A stretch of 64,000 bases of DNA, from contig NZ_FTOI01000005.1 of the NCBI RefSeq assembly GCF_900156725.1, forward strand, positions 1 to 64,000. The letters are read 5' to 3'. Position 1 is the first letter of the stretch, and every line of letters begins with the position of its first letter. The notes beneath the pieces were generated by a model. The model was not told where the DNA came from. It was given only the letters and a program-made list of their open reading frames with translations, and ran no database searches. The stretch comes from Kaistella chaponensis. GTDB lineage: Bacteria > Bacteroidota > Bacteroidia > Flavobacteriales > Weeksellaceae. Below, in pieces: positions 1 to 8,856 of the stretch. The position numbers and the translations under genes are program-made.

Positions 1-13
1 AAGGCTTAATTTA

Positions 14-52
14 AAAGGAAAGAGCCCGGTACAGTACCGAACTCTTTCCTTT
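14..52. terminator. Bidirectional hairpin terminator
   Basis: AAAGGAAAGAG (14-24) pairs perfectly with CTCTTTCCTTT (42-52), with an inner CGGT/ACCG helix. A-rich and T-rich flanks suit termination on either strand. It lies just beyond the stop of the metallopeptidase gene at 130 and so probably ends that transcript. Confidence 0.75.
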
Positions 53-129
53 AATAATATTGTTTAATTTTGTCTAAACTTTTGGGTGCAGTCTATTTCG
101 GGAATTCTAATTTTTAAAGTGATGATGGT

Positions 130-981
130 TTATTTCAACAAGGCATTGAAAGTATCCCCTTGTCGAATATCTCCGGTGTTGTACCCTTTCATAAACCATT
201 CTTTTCTTTGTGCCGAACTTCCGTGGGTGAAACCTTCTTGGTTTACATAACCTTGCGAACGTTTTTGAATATTGTCATCACCAACAGCTTCTGCCGCAGA
301 AATTGCAGATTCGATGTCTCCTGGTTCTAAAATTTGTTCTCTGTTATCGGTTTGTCGCGCCCAAACTCCTGCATAAAAATCTGCCTGAAGTTCGGTAGCT
401 ACAGAAACCCTGTTCATTTCGGCTTCTGAATATCTTCCTCTTAATTGATCTACTTTTTGAGTAGTTCCTAACAAAGTTTGTACGTGATGCCCGATTTCAT
501 GTGCCATCACATAAGCGATAGAAAATTCGGTCACTTTTGCGCCAAATTTTTGTTCAAGTTCTTGGAAAAAACTCATATCCATATAAACAGTTTGATCTGC
601 AGGACAATAAAAAGGTCCCATCGCAGCTTGCGCAGTTCCACAACCAGATTGGGTTACGCTTTCAAACATCACCACTTTTGGAGCACGATATTGCATTCTG
701 TTTTCCTGAAAAATTTTGGTCCAAGTCTGCTCGGTTTCGGCGGTAACCATGGAAACAAAATCTTTTACTTTTAATTCATTGGCACTTAAATCGCGCTGTT
801 CTGTTTGTTGACCAGAATTTTGCATCCCAGAAGAAAGTATTGCAGAAGGATCACCTCCTAAAAAAAACACAATTGCAGCAATAATCAGCGTTCCTAAACC
901 GCCACCGACCAACATTCCGCCTCCTCCACCGGAGCCGCGTCGATCATCAACATTACCACTTCTATCGTTGGTCCATTTCAT
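130..981 (-). CDS. Neutral zinc metallopeptidase (KPN_02809/YpfJ family)
   Basis: A 283-residue membrane-anchored protein of the YpfJ/KPN_02809 putative neutral zinc metallopeptidase family. The N-terminus is a short polar, Gly-rich stretch, followed by one transmembrane segment at about residues 25-42 and then a soluble domain. The zinc-binding HEIGHH motif is at 161-166, and a Glu-containing helix further on (TELQADFYAG) could supply the third ligand. Length and domain order are normal for the family. Substrates are not established. The start ATG at 981 precedes the hydrophilic MKWTND leader seen in relatives. It stands alone, with a hairpin terminator downstream. Confidence 0.88.
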   Translation of the reverse strand: MKWTNDRSGNVDDRRGSGGGGGMLVGGGLGTLIIAAIVFFLGGDPSAILSSGMQNSGQQTEQRDLSANELKVKDFVSMVTAETEQTWTKIFQENRMQYRAPKVVMFESVTQSGCGTAQAAMGPFYCPADQTVYMDMSFFQELEQKFGAKVTEFSIAYVMAHEIGHHVQTLLGTTQKVDQLRGRYSEAEMNRVSVATELQADFYAGVWARQTDNREQILEPGDIESAISAAEAVGDDNIQKRSQGYVNQEGFTHGSSAQRKEWFMKGYNTGDIRQGDTFNALLK

Positions 982-1004
982 AAAGAATTTTTTAAAGTAT
1001 TAAT

Positions 1005-1012
1005 CAAATTTA
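1005..1012 (-). promoter_or_regulatory. Putative -7 element (TAAATTTG) of the metallopeptidase gene
   Basis: On the minus strand this reads TAAATTTG, matching the Bacteroidota -7 consensus TAnnTTTG, 24 nt upstream of the ATG at 981. I see no good -33 TTG at the usual spacing, so the call rests on the -7 box and its position. Confidence 0.4.
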
Positions 1013-1134
1013 AAATTACAAAAAATTTATCGATAGCGCATATTTTCTTTTTAGTAATCCAACATTTGGCACACTTCTATTCATGTTTTGTGATCAGATT
1101 TTCTTCAGATTCTACAAAACATTCCAAACTAAGA

Positions 1135-2658
1135 TTACTTAAATATGTTCATTTGCTCCTTATAAATAGGACTTTGAATGTTTAAAAAATTTAAAACACT
1201 GTGAAAGACATAATTTTGAGTAAGTATTTTATTGGGTTTCATTTGTCGCGCACTGTTATCAGAAGTCCAAACGATAAATGGGATCTCGTATTGTTGTTTC
1301 GGTGCAATACTTCGCGGTAAACCATGCATATAAAGGTTATTTTCGCCTAAAGACTCGCCATGATCAGAAACAAAAATCATCGCACTTTTATACTCTTGCA
1401 GCTGCTTCAAATCCTCTATCACATTTGCTAAGAGATAATCGGTGTAAACAATCGTATTGTCGTACGCATTGACAAGTTCTGCATGAGAACAATTTCCCAG
1501 TTCAACGCTGTTGCAGACAGGTTTGAAAATTTCAAACTTTGCAGGATATTTCTTACTATAAGTAGGACCATGACTTGTACTGGTGTGCAATACAATTAAA
1601 ATTTTGTTTTTTTTGCTGGCTAAAATCTGTTCTTTCAATCCAGACAGAAGAATACCGTCATAATCACAATCATCGCCTTTGCAGTTGGGCATTAAAGCTT
1701 CTCTGTTTTCATAATTTTTGATATGAACAGGAGGTTCTCCCCAGTTTGTAGTACGCCAAATGACATCAACATTATTTCTGTACAAATAATTGGGTAGAAT
1801 TTCATACAACTCGTCAGTATTTTCGTGTTCCACAATGCTTTTTACCCCTGCAGTTGTGTAGGTCGCATCGGAAGTCGCATTAAAATGAGAAACGTTCGGA
1901 ATTTTAGAAAGTAACGGATTGGTATTTTTTGGGTAACCGTATAAAGAAAAATTTTCACTTCTTGCGGATTCGCCGATCACCAAGATTACCACAGATTTTT
2001 GGTTATCTTTTATAGTGGCATCTGGTAACAATATTTCTTTCTCGTTTTTCTTGAATTGATGAATATAAAACAGAGGAATATTGACAGCATACGACCACGG
2101 CATTGCAAGTCCGCCCAATGTTTTTGAATTTTTATCGATCCATAACCAATTGCTAGCATTGGCAAAAGCTAAGGTTAAAAGAAACAATAAAGTGAGCGAA
2201 ATGGAGACCAAAAACTTCTTAACAGTTACAGTGATAATTTTGGCTTTAACGATAAAAATACTGGGTAAAATTCCCAATAAAACAACATACAAAACCAATT
2301 TAATAGAAAAAAAACTGCTGGATTCGGAATAGTTCGTATTGAGAACGTTTCCGATCATACTTTCATCGATGATAACGCTGTATGTATTTATAAAGTACAC
2401 TGCAACCGCGTTGATAATAAAGAATAGTACCAATAAAATTTTTCCCACTAAACGCGACAAAAAGAAAATCAGGAATAGGGCAAAAGCATTAGCGACCAAC
2501 ATTGCGATCACTAAACTAACAATGATAGAAACGCCGGTAAAGCTTTTGTAATCTACATTATTAAAGACAAATTTAAAAAAAGGATAATGAAATAATATGA
2601 AAAGAAGCGAACTCATAATGACAACAAAATGAGTAATTTTAAAATTATTTTTTAACAT
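1135..2658 (-). CDS. Phosphoethanolamine transferase (EptA/sulfatase family)
   Basis: Inner-membrane alkaline-phosphatase-fold enzyme expected to move phosphoethanolamine from phosphatidylethanolamine onto lipid A or another surface glycan. About five N-terminal transmembrane segments (residues 8-165) precede a periplasmic sulfatase-like domain with GESARSENFSLYGY (from 229) and the metal motif DHGESLGE near the C-terminus. The nucleophile loop reads ATYTTAG where EptA/MCR enzymes have SCGTxTAxSxPC, so Thr268 is the likely nucleophile but the usual disulfide cysteines are missing there. I chose ATG 2658 over an upstream in-frame TTG at 2670. It overlaps the PAP2 gene upstream by 14 nt, which implies co-translation. 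Exact acceptor is inferred. Confidence 0.85.
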   Translation of the reverse strand: MLKNNFKITHFVVIMSSLLFILFHYPFFKFVFNNVDYKSFTGVSIIVSLVIAMLVANAFALFLIFFLSRLVGKILLVLFFIINAVAVYFINTYSVIIDESMIGNVLNTNYSESSSFFSIKLVLYVVLLGILPSIFIVKAKIITVTVKKFLVSISLTLLFLLTLAFANASNWLWIDKNSKTLGGLAMPWSYAVNIPLFYIHQFKKNEKEILLPDATIKDNQKSVVILVIGESARSENFSLYGYPKNTNPLLSKIPNVSHFNATSDATYTTAGVKSIVEHENTDELYEILPNYLYRNNVDVIWRTTNWGEPPVHIKNYENREALMPNCKGDDCDYDGILLSGLKEQILASKKNKILIVLHTSTSHGPTYSKKYPAKFEIFKPVCNSVELGNCSHAELVNAYDNTIVYTDYLLANVIEDLKQLQEYKSAMIFVSDHGESLGENNLYMHGLPRSIAPKQQYEIPFIVWTSDNSARQMKPNKILTQNYVFHSVLNFLNIQSPIYKEQMNIFK

Positions 2659-3475
2659 AGATGTACACAATTTTATAAAGTGAAACGCATAAACTAATGA
2701 ATGCCAAGTAATAGATCACTAATTGATCATTGACTATCTTACTGATTATGGAAATGCCACTTCCCAAAATCAACACGATAAAAATTGGATAATATTTTTT
2801 GTAACCCACCCAATGCCAAATTTTATATTTTCTGCTAATAAAAATACCGATAATTGCAGAAATATATCCGATAATGCTGCCAATAATAACATCCAGTGGA
2901 TGATGCGCTCCAACTCCTACTCTTGAGAAAGCAATAAATAATCCCAAGACGACGATGAAAAAAAACCATAAAAATTTGAGCTTAAAATCTTTGGGCATAA
3001 AAGCATAGAGCAATATGGTAAGCGAAGTAAAGATGGTGATCGAATGACCAGAAGGCAAACTGGAGTATCCAACAGCTGTTTTCCCGACAATGGTAAAAAG
3101 ATCATTATCGTAAACCACTGCTGGTCTTGGAACATCAAAAAAATTCTTTAAAATTTTAGAAAACAATAGAGAAACTAAGGAAGCCGATATTAAAGCCTCC
3201 CAAATTTGAGGTGCATACACCACGAAAATAATTAGAAAAGACAGAAAAATAGAAGCATCACCAATTTGAGTAAGATTATACTCTAAGTTGGGAAATTGAC
3301 CTAAATGGTGATTGAGAAAAAAGAAGCAATCTTTTTGAATTTGTGTGTATTGATAGGCATTTAAAGAATCTTCGCGGTAAAGAAACAGAACAATTGCTAG
3401 GAGCAGAACCAAAGGTAAAATAAAAATGGAGCACTTGAGCTTTGCGTAATTATTAATAACATTGGTGTTCATCAT
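2645..3475 (-). CDS. PAP2-family membrane phosphatase (possibly lipid A phosphatase)
   Basis: A 276-residue integral membrane protein of the type 2 phosphatidic acid phosphatase family. All three family signatures are visible: KNFFDVPRP (110-118), PSGH (141-144) and SRVGVGAHHPLD (184-195), in the order K-x6-RP, PSGH, SR-x5-H-x3-D. These form the periplasm-facing phosphatase site. It overlaps the phosphoethanolamine transferase downstream, the same pairing as LpxE with EptA in Helicobacter, so removal of a lipid A phosphate is the favoured role. Undecaprenyl-pyrophosphate or PgpB-type phosphatidylglycerophosphate phosphatase activity are the alternatives. Confidence 0.85.
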   Translation of the reverse strand: MMNTNVINNYAKLKCSIFILPLVLLLAIVLFLYREDSLNAYQYTQIQKDCFFFLNHHLGQFPNLEYNLTQIGDASIFLSFLIIFVVYAPQIWEALISASLVSLLFSKILKNFFDVPRPAVVYDNDLFTIVGKTAVGYSSLPSGHSITIFTSLTILLYAFMPKDFKLKFLWFFFIVVLGLFIAFSRVGVGAHHPLDVIIGSIIGYISAIIGIFISRKYKIWHWVGYKKYYPIFIVLILGSGISIISKIVNDQLVIYYLAFISLCVSLYKIVYIYVKK

Positions 3476-3645
3476 GCTTCTTTTTTTTACAGATCTCTAT
3501 TGAAAAATTTATTACTGATGCGCATCTTTTTGACTGGATAAAATGATTTATTCCCAAAATTTTCACGAAAGAAAATAAATAGGTCGGGACTTTTATTCAA
3601 TATCAGGATTTTCAAAATTTAGAATCATTTGTATTCCCCTACAAC

Positions 3646-4155
3646 CTAAAACCCGATTTGCTTCAATTTAGAATTTAAATTTCTTTTAAAATCAATCATT
3701 TGCAAAGCTGTAACTGCAGCTTCAATTCCTTTGTTGCCCAAATTTCCGCCGCTTCTTGCGATAGACTGTTCCGCTGTATCATCTGTTAAAAGGCAGAAAA
3801 TAGTAGGTACATCAGTCATAATATTACAGTCTTTAATTCCTTGCGCAACTGCAGAGCAAACATAATCAAAATGTGGAGTTTCACCACGAATTACGCAACC
3901 AATGGCAATAACGGCGTCAAAAATCCCTTCTTTACACAGCTGCATCGAAGCGTAATTCAACTCAAAAGCCCCTGGAACTTTAAAGATTTTAATGTTTTCT
4001 TCTTTGACGCCCTCTTTTTTGAGGACTTCTAGGGCACCATCGCGAAGATTGTGCGTTACAAAATCATTCCATTCTGAAACAACAATGCCAATTCTAAAAG
4101 AACCGGCATCATTAATTTGTAATGGTTTGTAATCGGAAAGATTTACAGTTGCCAT
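3646..4155 (-). CDS. ribH: 6,7-dimethyl-8-ribityllumazine synthase
   Basis: Lumazine synthase, the penultimate step of riboflavin synthesis, condensing 5-amino-6-ribitylamino-uracil with 3,4-dihydroxy-2-butanone 4-phosphate in the cytoplasm. The 169-residue protein shows the family marks: SEWND near the N-terminus, VPGAFELNYA in the substrate pocket, GCVIRGETPHFDYVC with the catalytic His, and GNKGIEAA near the C-terminus. Length is typical (about 155-170). It starts 11 nt after the TPR gene and shares its promoter. No FMN riboswitch is visible upstream. Confidence 0.96.
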   Translation of the reverse strand: MATVNLSDYKPLQINDAGSFRIGIVVSEWNDFVTHNLRDGALEVLKKEGVKEENIKIFKVPGAFELNYASMQLCKEGIFDAVIAIGCVIRGETPHFDYVCSAVAQGIKDCNIMTDVPTIFCLLTDDTAEQSIARSGGNLGNKGIEAAVTALQMIDFKRNLNSKLKQIGF

Positions 4156-4166
4156 CGTTTATTTTT

Positions 4167-4880
4167 TTAGTAATATTTTACCATTTCGATATAAGAATCA
4201 GACATCCCATTATCGTAATCCTGATATTTTTCATCGATGGTTGTGAAATATTTTTTAGCCTCTGCATTTTTCTTTAATGCCAATGAAACCAAACCTGCTT
4301 TTCTGGTGAAATAATAAGAAGTGTAAGGATCATCTGAAGCAGTGGTTGCTTTATCTAAAAGTGATAATGCATCCTCATTTTTGTTAAGATTTGATTGGCA
4401 ATCTGCCATTGCGCCGTATTTCAAGGCAATTAAAACTTTATTATCAGAAGAAAATTTATCCAATAAATCGTAAGCTTCTTGATATTTTCCTTCTTTAAAC
4501 TTAAGAAGACCTGCATTGTACACAGAAAGCTTTCCAACTTTAGTTCCTGAATAATCATTGTAAGTTCCCAAGAACCCTGGATTTGCAGCAGTTTTCCCAC
4601 CCAATGCCAATTCATCTTTACCGTCTGCTAAATTTTTCTGAGCAGAGAGATAACTGATGATGGCTTCCTCATTGCGTGGTCCTACGTAAAATTGTTGGTA
4701 AGCAAAATATCCCAAAACGGCCAAAACCATAGCGCCAAAAATAGTCATCAGGGTTTTCGCGTGCTTTTCTACGAATCTTTCAGTATCTAATGCACCTCGG
4801 TCTAAGTCTTTGAAAACTTCAACAGTTTCCTTTCCTTCCATTTCTTTATTGTTCGTGTGCGATGTATGCTGTTTTGCCAT
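4167..4880 (-). CDS. Single-pass membrane TPR protein (YfgM-like)
   Basis: A 237-residue protein with a cytoplasmic N-terminus (about 43 residues), one transmembrane helix (about 44-63, IFGAMVLAVLGYFAYQQF) and a periplasmic region of tetratricopeptide-like helices (about 100-225). The topology resembles E. coli YfgM, an ancillary chaperone-like partner of the Sec translocon, but sequence identity cannot be judged here and the role is inferred. It is the first gene of a two-gene unit with ribH, a linkage that probably reflects shared transcription rather than function. Confidence 0.8.
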   Translation of the reverse strand: MAKQHTSHTNNKEMEGKETVEVFKDLDRGALDTERFVEKHAKTLMTIFGAMVLAVLGYFAYQQFYVGPRNEEAIISYLSAQKNLADGKDELALGGKTAANPGFLGTYNDYSGTKVGKLSVYNAGLLKFKEGKYQEAYDLLDKFSSDNKVLIALKYGAMADCQSNLNKNEDALSLLDKATTASDDPYTSYYFTRKAGLVSLALKKNAEAKKYFTTIDEKYQDYDNGMSDSYIEMVKYY

Positions 4881-4902
4881 AATTATTGTAAAAATTGAAG
4901 TG

Positions 4903-4932
4903 CAAATTTAACTGTTTTTGAACGATTTACAA
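4903..4932 (-). promoter_or_regulatory. Bacteroidota-type promoter of the TPR-ribH operon
   Basis: Reading the minus strand, TTG (4932-4930) is followed after 19 nt by TAAATTTG (4910-4903). Both boxes and the spacing match the sigma-ABfr consensus TTG-N17-23-TAnnTTTG. The ATG lies 22 nt further on, at 4880. Confidence 0.65.
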
Positions 4933-5008
4933 AATTATGTCTGAAAAAACATTTTTTAAACAAATTAGAAATCATCTCTGGGAGAATTGTCTGCGGAAAA
5001 TCAGAAAT

Positions 5009-5545
5009 TTAATACTCTAAAATTGAATGAACAGGTACTTTGAATTGTGCTAATTTTTGTTCTCCAAGAAGGTCTTTTAAACCAATTAAAAAACTAAACT
5101 GCGCTACTTTTGCACCTTGTTTTTCTACTAATTTTGCAGCGGCTTCAGTTGTTCCGCCTGTTGCTAATAAATCATCGTGTACCAAAACTCTTTGCCCCGG
5201 TTTAAGTTGTCCTATGCGCATTTCTATTTCTGCGGAACCATACTCTAAATCATATTTCTCACTGACAAAAGGAGGTGGTAATTTTCCTTTTTTCCGAATT
5301 AAAATAAAGGGAACTTCTAGTGCAACTGCAATTGCAATCCCAAAAAGGTAGCCTCGACTTTCAATTCCGCAAACGGCATCAACTTTCCCACGACTGAAAT
5401 TGGCGAGATCTGCGATGACTTCCTCATACAATTTTGGATCAAGAAAAATGGGAGTAATATCTTTGAACTGAATTCCTGGTTTCGGGAAATCGGGGATATT
5501 TTCTATGGTTTCTTCTAGTCGCTGAACTAATTCGGAATTTGTCAT
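5009..5545 (-). CDS. apt: Adenine phosphoribosyltransferase
   Basis: Purine-salvage enzyme converting adenine and PRPP to AMP. The 178-residue length is typical. The PRPP-binding loop VLVHDDLLATGGTT is at 120-133, the FPKPGIQFKDITP substrate stretch is at 20-32, and the flexible catalytic loop region RKKGKLPPP is at about 84-92. It begins 1 nt after the stop of the upstream lipoprotein gene, so the two are probably co-transcribed. Confidence 0.97.
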   Translation of the reverse strand: MTNSELVQRLEETIENIPDFPKPGIQFKDITPIFLDPKLYEEVIADLANFSRGKVDAVCGIESRGYLFGIAIAVALEVPFILIRKKGKLPPPFVSEKYDLEYGSAEIEMRIGQLKPGQRVLVHDDLLATGGTTEAAAKLVEKQGAKVAQFSFLIGLKDLLGEQKLAQFKVPVHSILEY

Positions 5546-5546
5546 T

Positions 5547-6701
5547 TTAATTTATTTTGTAGCTAGAAATTTTCCATTCACCATTTACATTTTTCAAGCC
5601 AAAAGTTACTTGAAGCGAAGTGGTTTTTCCGTTTTTATCAGTCACATCGTACGTTGCATTCACACTAGAGGAATTCGAACTTGTGCTTCCTGCTGCAATG
5701 TTTTTCACATTAATGCTTTTTACACCACCAAACCCGGAAGTCGGATTGGAAAAATTATCAAATGAACCCCAATTCGGATTATCTGAGGTTTCGTAGGCTC
5801 CTTTTAGATTTTGTGAATTCAGGCTGCTCAGGAATTTTGAAACGCTAGACTTTGGATCGGCTGCAGGAGGAACAGGTGTAGCTGTTTGCGGATCAGTAGA
5901 ATCTCCGGTTGCATTTGGAGTTGTATTTGGTACTTTTTCGGTACCATCAGTAGGATTTACTGCGGGTACAGAAAGCGCATTCGGATTTACAGCAACACCA
6001 ATTTTTGACATTTTATAGGTCTTTTTGGTGGTTTTCACTGAAACCGTAATATCAATTTTATTGTCGATAACCTTTTGGGAAGGTAAAGAAGAAAATTTCA
6101 AATTAAAGCCTTTGAAATTATTATCCCTCATTAAATTTTTTGAAGTAAGGATTTTTGTACCGTTACTAAAAACCTCTAAAATAGCTTCCAAACCTGCACC
6201 AGTAAATGCAACAGGTTTTCCTAAATTATCAACTAATCGTGGGACAATCTGTAAAGATTTCGGACCCAAAATACTGTCAAATGCCATTGGAATGGTACTA
6301 ACATTTAATGAGCTCGCCGAAATATCGTTAGGATCAGCTTCTTTCGCTAAAACATCTCCAAAAATATTCATTTCCCCTAAAGAAGGTGGACCTGTACTTG
6401 ACCAATCGATGCCATTTTTTTGGGCAACCTGATCCGCAAGATTAAACACTTCTGGAACTTTTTTACCGTTGATTAATTTCCCTAAAGCTTTCAACTCGTC
6501 GACATCTGTATCAGCTTCAACACCAAATGTTTTAAGAATATACAGTGCTTCATTGAATTTCACCTGCTGTAGGGTATTCAAACTAGAAGTCATATCATTA
6601 ATACTAGATTGCAGCGTTTGCGTTGTAGTTGCATCAACGCTATCTTTTTTGCAAGCGATTAGAAAAAATGCAAAGAGTAATAACAAAAATATTCGTTTCA
6701 T
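5547..6701 (-). CDS. Putative lipoprotein with C-terminal NTF2/DUF4878-like region
   Basis: I do not recognise this as a named family. It opens with a lipoprotein signal (MKRIFLLLLFAFFLIACKKD, lipobox LIAC, Cys17), so it is probably an outer- or inner-membrane lipoprotein. The middle is unassigned, a Pro/Thr/Asn-rich linker lies near residues 255-285, and the last 100 residues (SSVSKFLSSLNSQNLKGAYE onward, with alternating strands and a final GEWKISSY) resemble the NTF2-like DUF4878 fold. ATG 6701 is preferred to an in-frame start at 6740 because the latter would put 13 residues before the signal peptide. Its promoter must overlap the act terminator immediately upstream. Confidence 0.72.
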   Translation of the reverse strand: MKRIFLLLLFAFFLIACKKDSVDATTTQTLQSSINDMTSSLNTLQQVKFNEALYILKTFGVEADTDVDELKALGKLINGKKVPEVFNLADQVAQKNGIDWSSTGPPSLGEMNIFGDVLAKEADPNDISASSLNVSTIPMAFDSILGPKSLQIVPRLVDNLGKPVAFTGAGLEAILEVFSNGTKILTSKNLMRDNNFKGFNLKFSSLPSQKVIDNKIDITVSVKTTKKTYKMSKIGVAVNPNALSVPAVNPTDGTEKVPNTTPNATGDSTDPQTATPVPPAADPKSSVSKFLSSLNSQNLKGAYETSDNPNWGSFDNFSNPTSGFGGVKSINVKNIAAGSTSSNSSSVNATYDVTDKNGKTTSLQVTFGLKNVNGEWKISSYKIN

Positions 6702-6722
6702 AAAAGGTGGTTTGTACAAATT

Positions 6723-6751
6723 TAAAAAAAATCCCGACATAAAGCCGGGAT
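6723..6751 (-). terminator. Rho-independent terminator of the act operon
   Basis: On the minus strand ATCCCG (6751-6746) pairs with CGGGAT (6736-6731), followed by a run of eight T (about 6731-6724). It lies 29 nt beyond the actF stop and 22 nt before the ATG of the next lipoprotein gene. Confidence 0.8.
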
Positions 6752-6779
6752 AATGATTTTGAATACTATTTTGATTCGT

Positions 6780-8111
6780 TTAGAACGGATACTCATAAAT
6801 TTTAGATTCCTTAAGGAAAGGATTTCCTACTGGAATTAGTTGCAATTTGGAAAGTGTAGTTAACACGACGAGAACAAACGATCCTGCTCCAAATAAAATA
6901 GAACCTGCATTTAGTAAAAATACTTCTGGCGTTTTCCAAAATGGTCCAATTGTTCCAGGCATTACCATGTTGAAATAAACCAACCATTGCCCACAAATAA
7001 CAATTACTGCCATTATAGAAACCACTTTATAATTTCTCTTGATGCTTGAACTTACCATTACTGAAAGTGGTAGCAAAAAGTTCAAAATCAAAATAATAAA
7101 GAACACACTTTTGTAATATTGGAATCTACCGAAGAAATAATTAACCTCTTCTGGTACGTTTGCATACCAATACAACATGAACTGCGCGAAAAAGGTATAC
7201 GTCCAAAGCATACTTAATGCGAATAAGAATACCCCTAAATCATGCAAATGGTTATCATTAAATTGTGGAAGAACACCAGTTTTCTTTAAATATACACTGA
7301 TTAGGATAATTACGGCCAAAGCTGAAGCCCATGCACTTACCATTGCATACCAAATATACATGGTAGAATACCAATGCGGGTCAATCGACATCAACCAATC
7401 CCATGCCCAAGCTGCAGAACAGAAACCGAAGAAAGCAATATAGCCAATACTCCAACTGTAATAACTTGCATACACTTTTCTACTTTTTGTTTCATCTACT
7501 TTTTTAGAAAGCGATTTCAATTTCCAAACGAAGAAGGAAGCTCCGATTACATAGAATAAAGTTCGGAAAACATAGAAAGGAATATTTAAAAACTTTTTCT
7601 TTTCAAAAAGAATAGGATCAAAATTCTTATCACCAGGAGTTGTCAATTCAGGATCCATCCAATGGAAAATATGACCGGTATGGGTTACATTTAAAATCAT
7701 TAGGATTACAACAAGCGCTCCTGCGTACGGAATAAAAGAAGCGATTGCTTCCATTACTCTTAAGATTATAATAGACCAACCTGCATGTGCAGCGTTTTGA
7801 ATACAATAAAAGAATAATGCACAACAGCTAAGAGCGAATAAAAATACTGAAACAGTATGAATTGCTGCCAAAGGCTGATTGTGAATCTGATGCTTTGCAT
7901 GCTCTAAGTGTGCTGCGTGATCTTGTGGTCCTACCATTTGACTTGAGTTGGTAGGTGCATGATTTCCGCTTGCATGAGCTGCCTCCATCATATGTTCAAT
8001 TCTGGCATCATCCATTCCGTGATTCATAAAATACCCTGCGCCAAAAAGCACCAATCCCAGAACGATAAATATGATTGAATATAATCTTAATTTAGGTGAA
8101 AAACTATACAT
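6780..8111 (-). CDS. actF: Alternative complex III subunit ActF (quinol:cytochrome c oxidoreductase membrane subunit)
   Basis: A 443-residue polytopic membrane protein with about ten transmembrane segments, related to ActC/NrfD quinone-binding subunits. It is the last gene of the act operon. Alternative complex III oxidises menaquinol and reduces a cytochrome c or passes electrons straight to a terminal oxidase. A His-rich periplasmic or loop stretch lies near residues 40-75 (HAASGNH, DHAAHLEHAKHQIHN), which could bind metal but may only be a polar insert. The following gene is not a cytochrome oxidase subunit. Confidence 0.9.
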   Translation of the reverse strand: MYSFSPKLRLYSIIFIVLGLVLFGAGYFMNHGMDDARIEHMMEAAHASGNHAPTNSSQMVGPQDHAAHLEHAKHQIHNQPLAAIHTVSVFLFALSCCALFFYCIQNAAHAGWSIIILRVMEAIASFIPYAGALVVILMILNVTHTGHIFHWMDPELTTPGDKNFDPILFEKKKFLNIPFYVFRTLFYVIGASFFVWKLKSLSKKVDETKSRKVYASYYSWSIGYIAFFGFCSAAWAWDWLMSIDPHWYSTMYIWYAMVSAWASALAVIILISVYLKKTGVLPQFNDNHLHDLGVFLFALSMLWTYTFFAQFMLYWYANVPEEVNYFFGRFQYYKSVFFIILILNFLLPLSVMVSSSIKRNYKVVSIMAVIVICGQWLVYFNMVMPGTIGPFWKTPEVFLLNAGSILFGAGSFVLVVLTTLSKLQLIPVGNPFLKESKIYEYPF

Positions 8112-8124
8112 GTTTTATTTCTTT

Positions 8125-8856
8125 TTATTTTTTAGGACTCGTCGTTACATTTGCTGCGTCTGCTGGTTTTGCATCAACTGTTGTTGCTGCCATTGGCATT
8201 GCTGTAGTTGCAGCTGGTGCAGGATTTACTCCTCCCTTGAAAGCACTCATAATATACAAAGCAACTCTCCATCGATCACCAGGAGTTAACTGACCTGCGT
8301 AAGAACCCATTGAGTTTCTACCATTTGTTAATACATAATGTACAGAGCCCACAGTAATTTGTCTATCTGCATAATTAGGAACACCTGAATAAGCGCCACT
8401 CACAACAATTGGACCTTGTCCGTCACCCGCGGTTCCGTGGCAAGCTGAACAAGTTTTTTCATATAAACCTTTTCCTCTTTCAATATCTTTTTTCTGATTT
8501 GCAGGATTTAAAGGGGAAGCAACGATCAATTTTGATTCGTCATAACCTCCATTGTATTGATCAGGAGTCATCGCAGCATTCATTGCAACATCTGCAACTC
8601 CATCTACATCATGAGAAACCGTTCCGTTTACTGGGCCTAAACCTGTTGCACCATTATTTTTTACAAATGCTGGAATTTCATTTTCATGATCAGAATAAGC
8701 AATATCTGCTTTCATCAAAGGATCATAAGCTACAGGAAAATACATATCTGGAAAATAAACCAAAGGCGGATTTTCTTTGCTGCAAGAACTTAATGAAAAT
8801 GCTACAAATCCTATGATTGCTGTAATTTTAATTATATTCTCTTTCATTTTAAGCAT
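8125..8856 (-). CDS. actE: Alternative complex III subunit ActE, monoheme cytochrome c lipoprotein
   Basis: A 243-residue lipoprotein (signal ending LSSCSKE, lipobox Cys at about 25) with a single c-type heme motif, CSACHGTAGDGQG, in the middle and a class I cytochrome c domain whose probable axial Met is in the NGRNSMGSYAG stretch. The C-terminus is a low-complexity Ala/Pro/Thr tail. It overlaps the end of actD by 8 nt if ATG 8856 is used; ATG 8847 is an alternative start with a slightly shorter signal. Role: electron relay on the periplasmic face of the complex. Confidence 0.9.
   Translation of the reverse strand: MLKMKENIIKITAIIGFVAFSLSSCSKENPPLVYFPDMYFPVAYDPLMKADIAYSDHENEIPAFVKNNGATGLGPVNGTVSHDVDGVADVAMNAAMTPDQYNGGYDESKLIVASPLNPANQKKDIERGKGLYEKTCSACHGTAGDGQGPIVVSGAYSGVPNYADRQITVGSVHYVLTNGRNSMGSYAGQLTPGDRWRVALYIMSAFKGGVNPAPAATTAMPMAATTVDAKPADAANVTTSPKK

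Noticed and set aside
3476-3645. FMN riboswitch near ribH
   Set aside because: This stretch is downstream of ribH, and neither it nor the ribH upstream side shows the conserved RFN-element sequences.
6025-6432. 135-codon open frame antisense to the lipoprotein gene
   Set aside because: It is a shadow of the lipoprotein frame, with no signal or domain pattern.
8409-8816. 135-codon open frame antisense to actE
   Set aside because: It is fully inside a conserved coding gene with low-complexity Leu/His composition.
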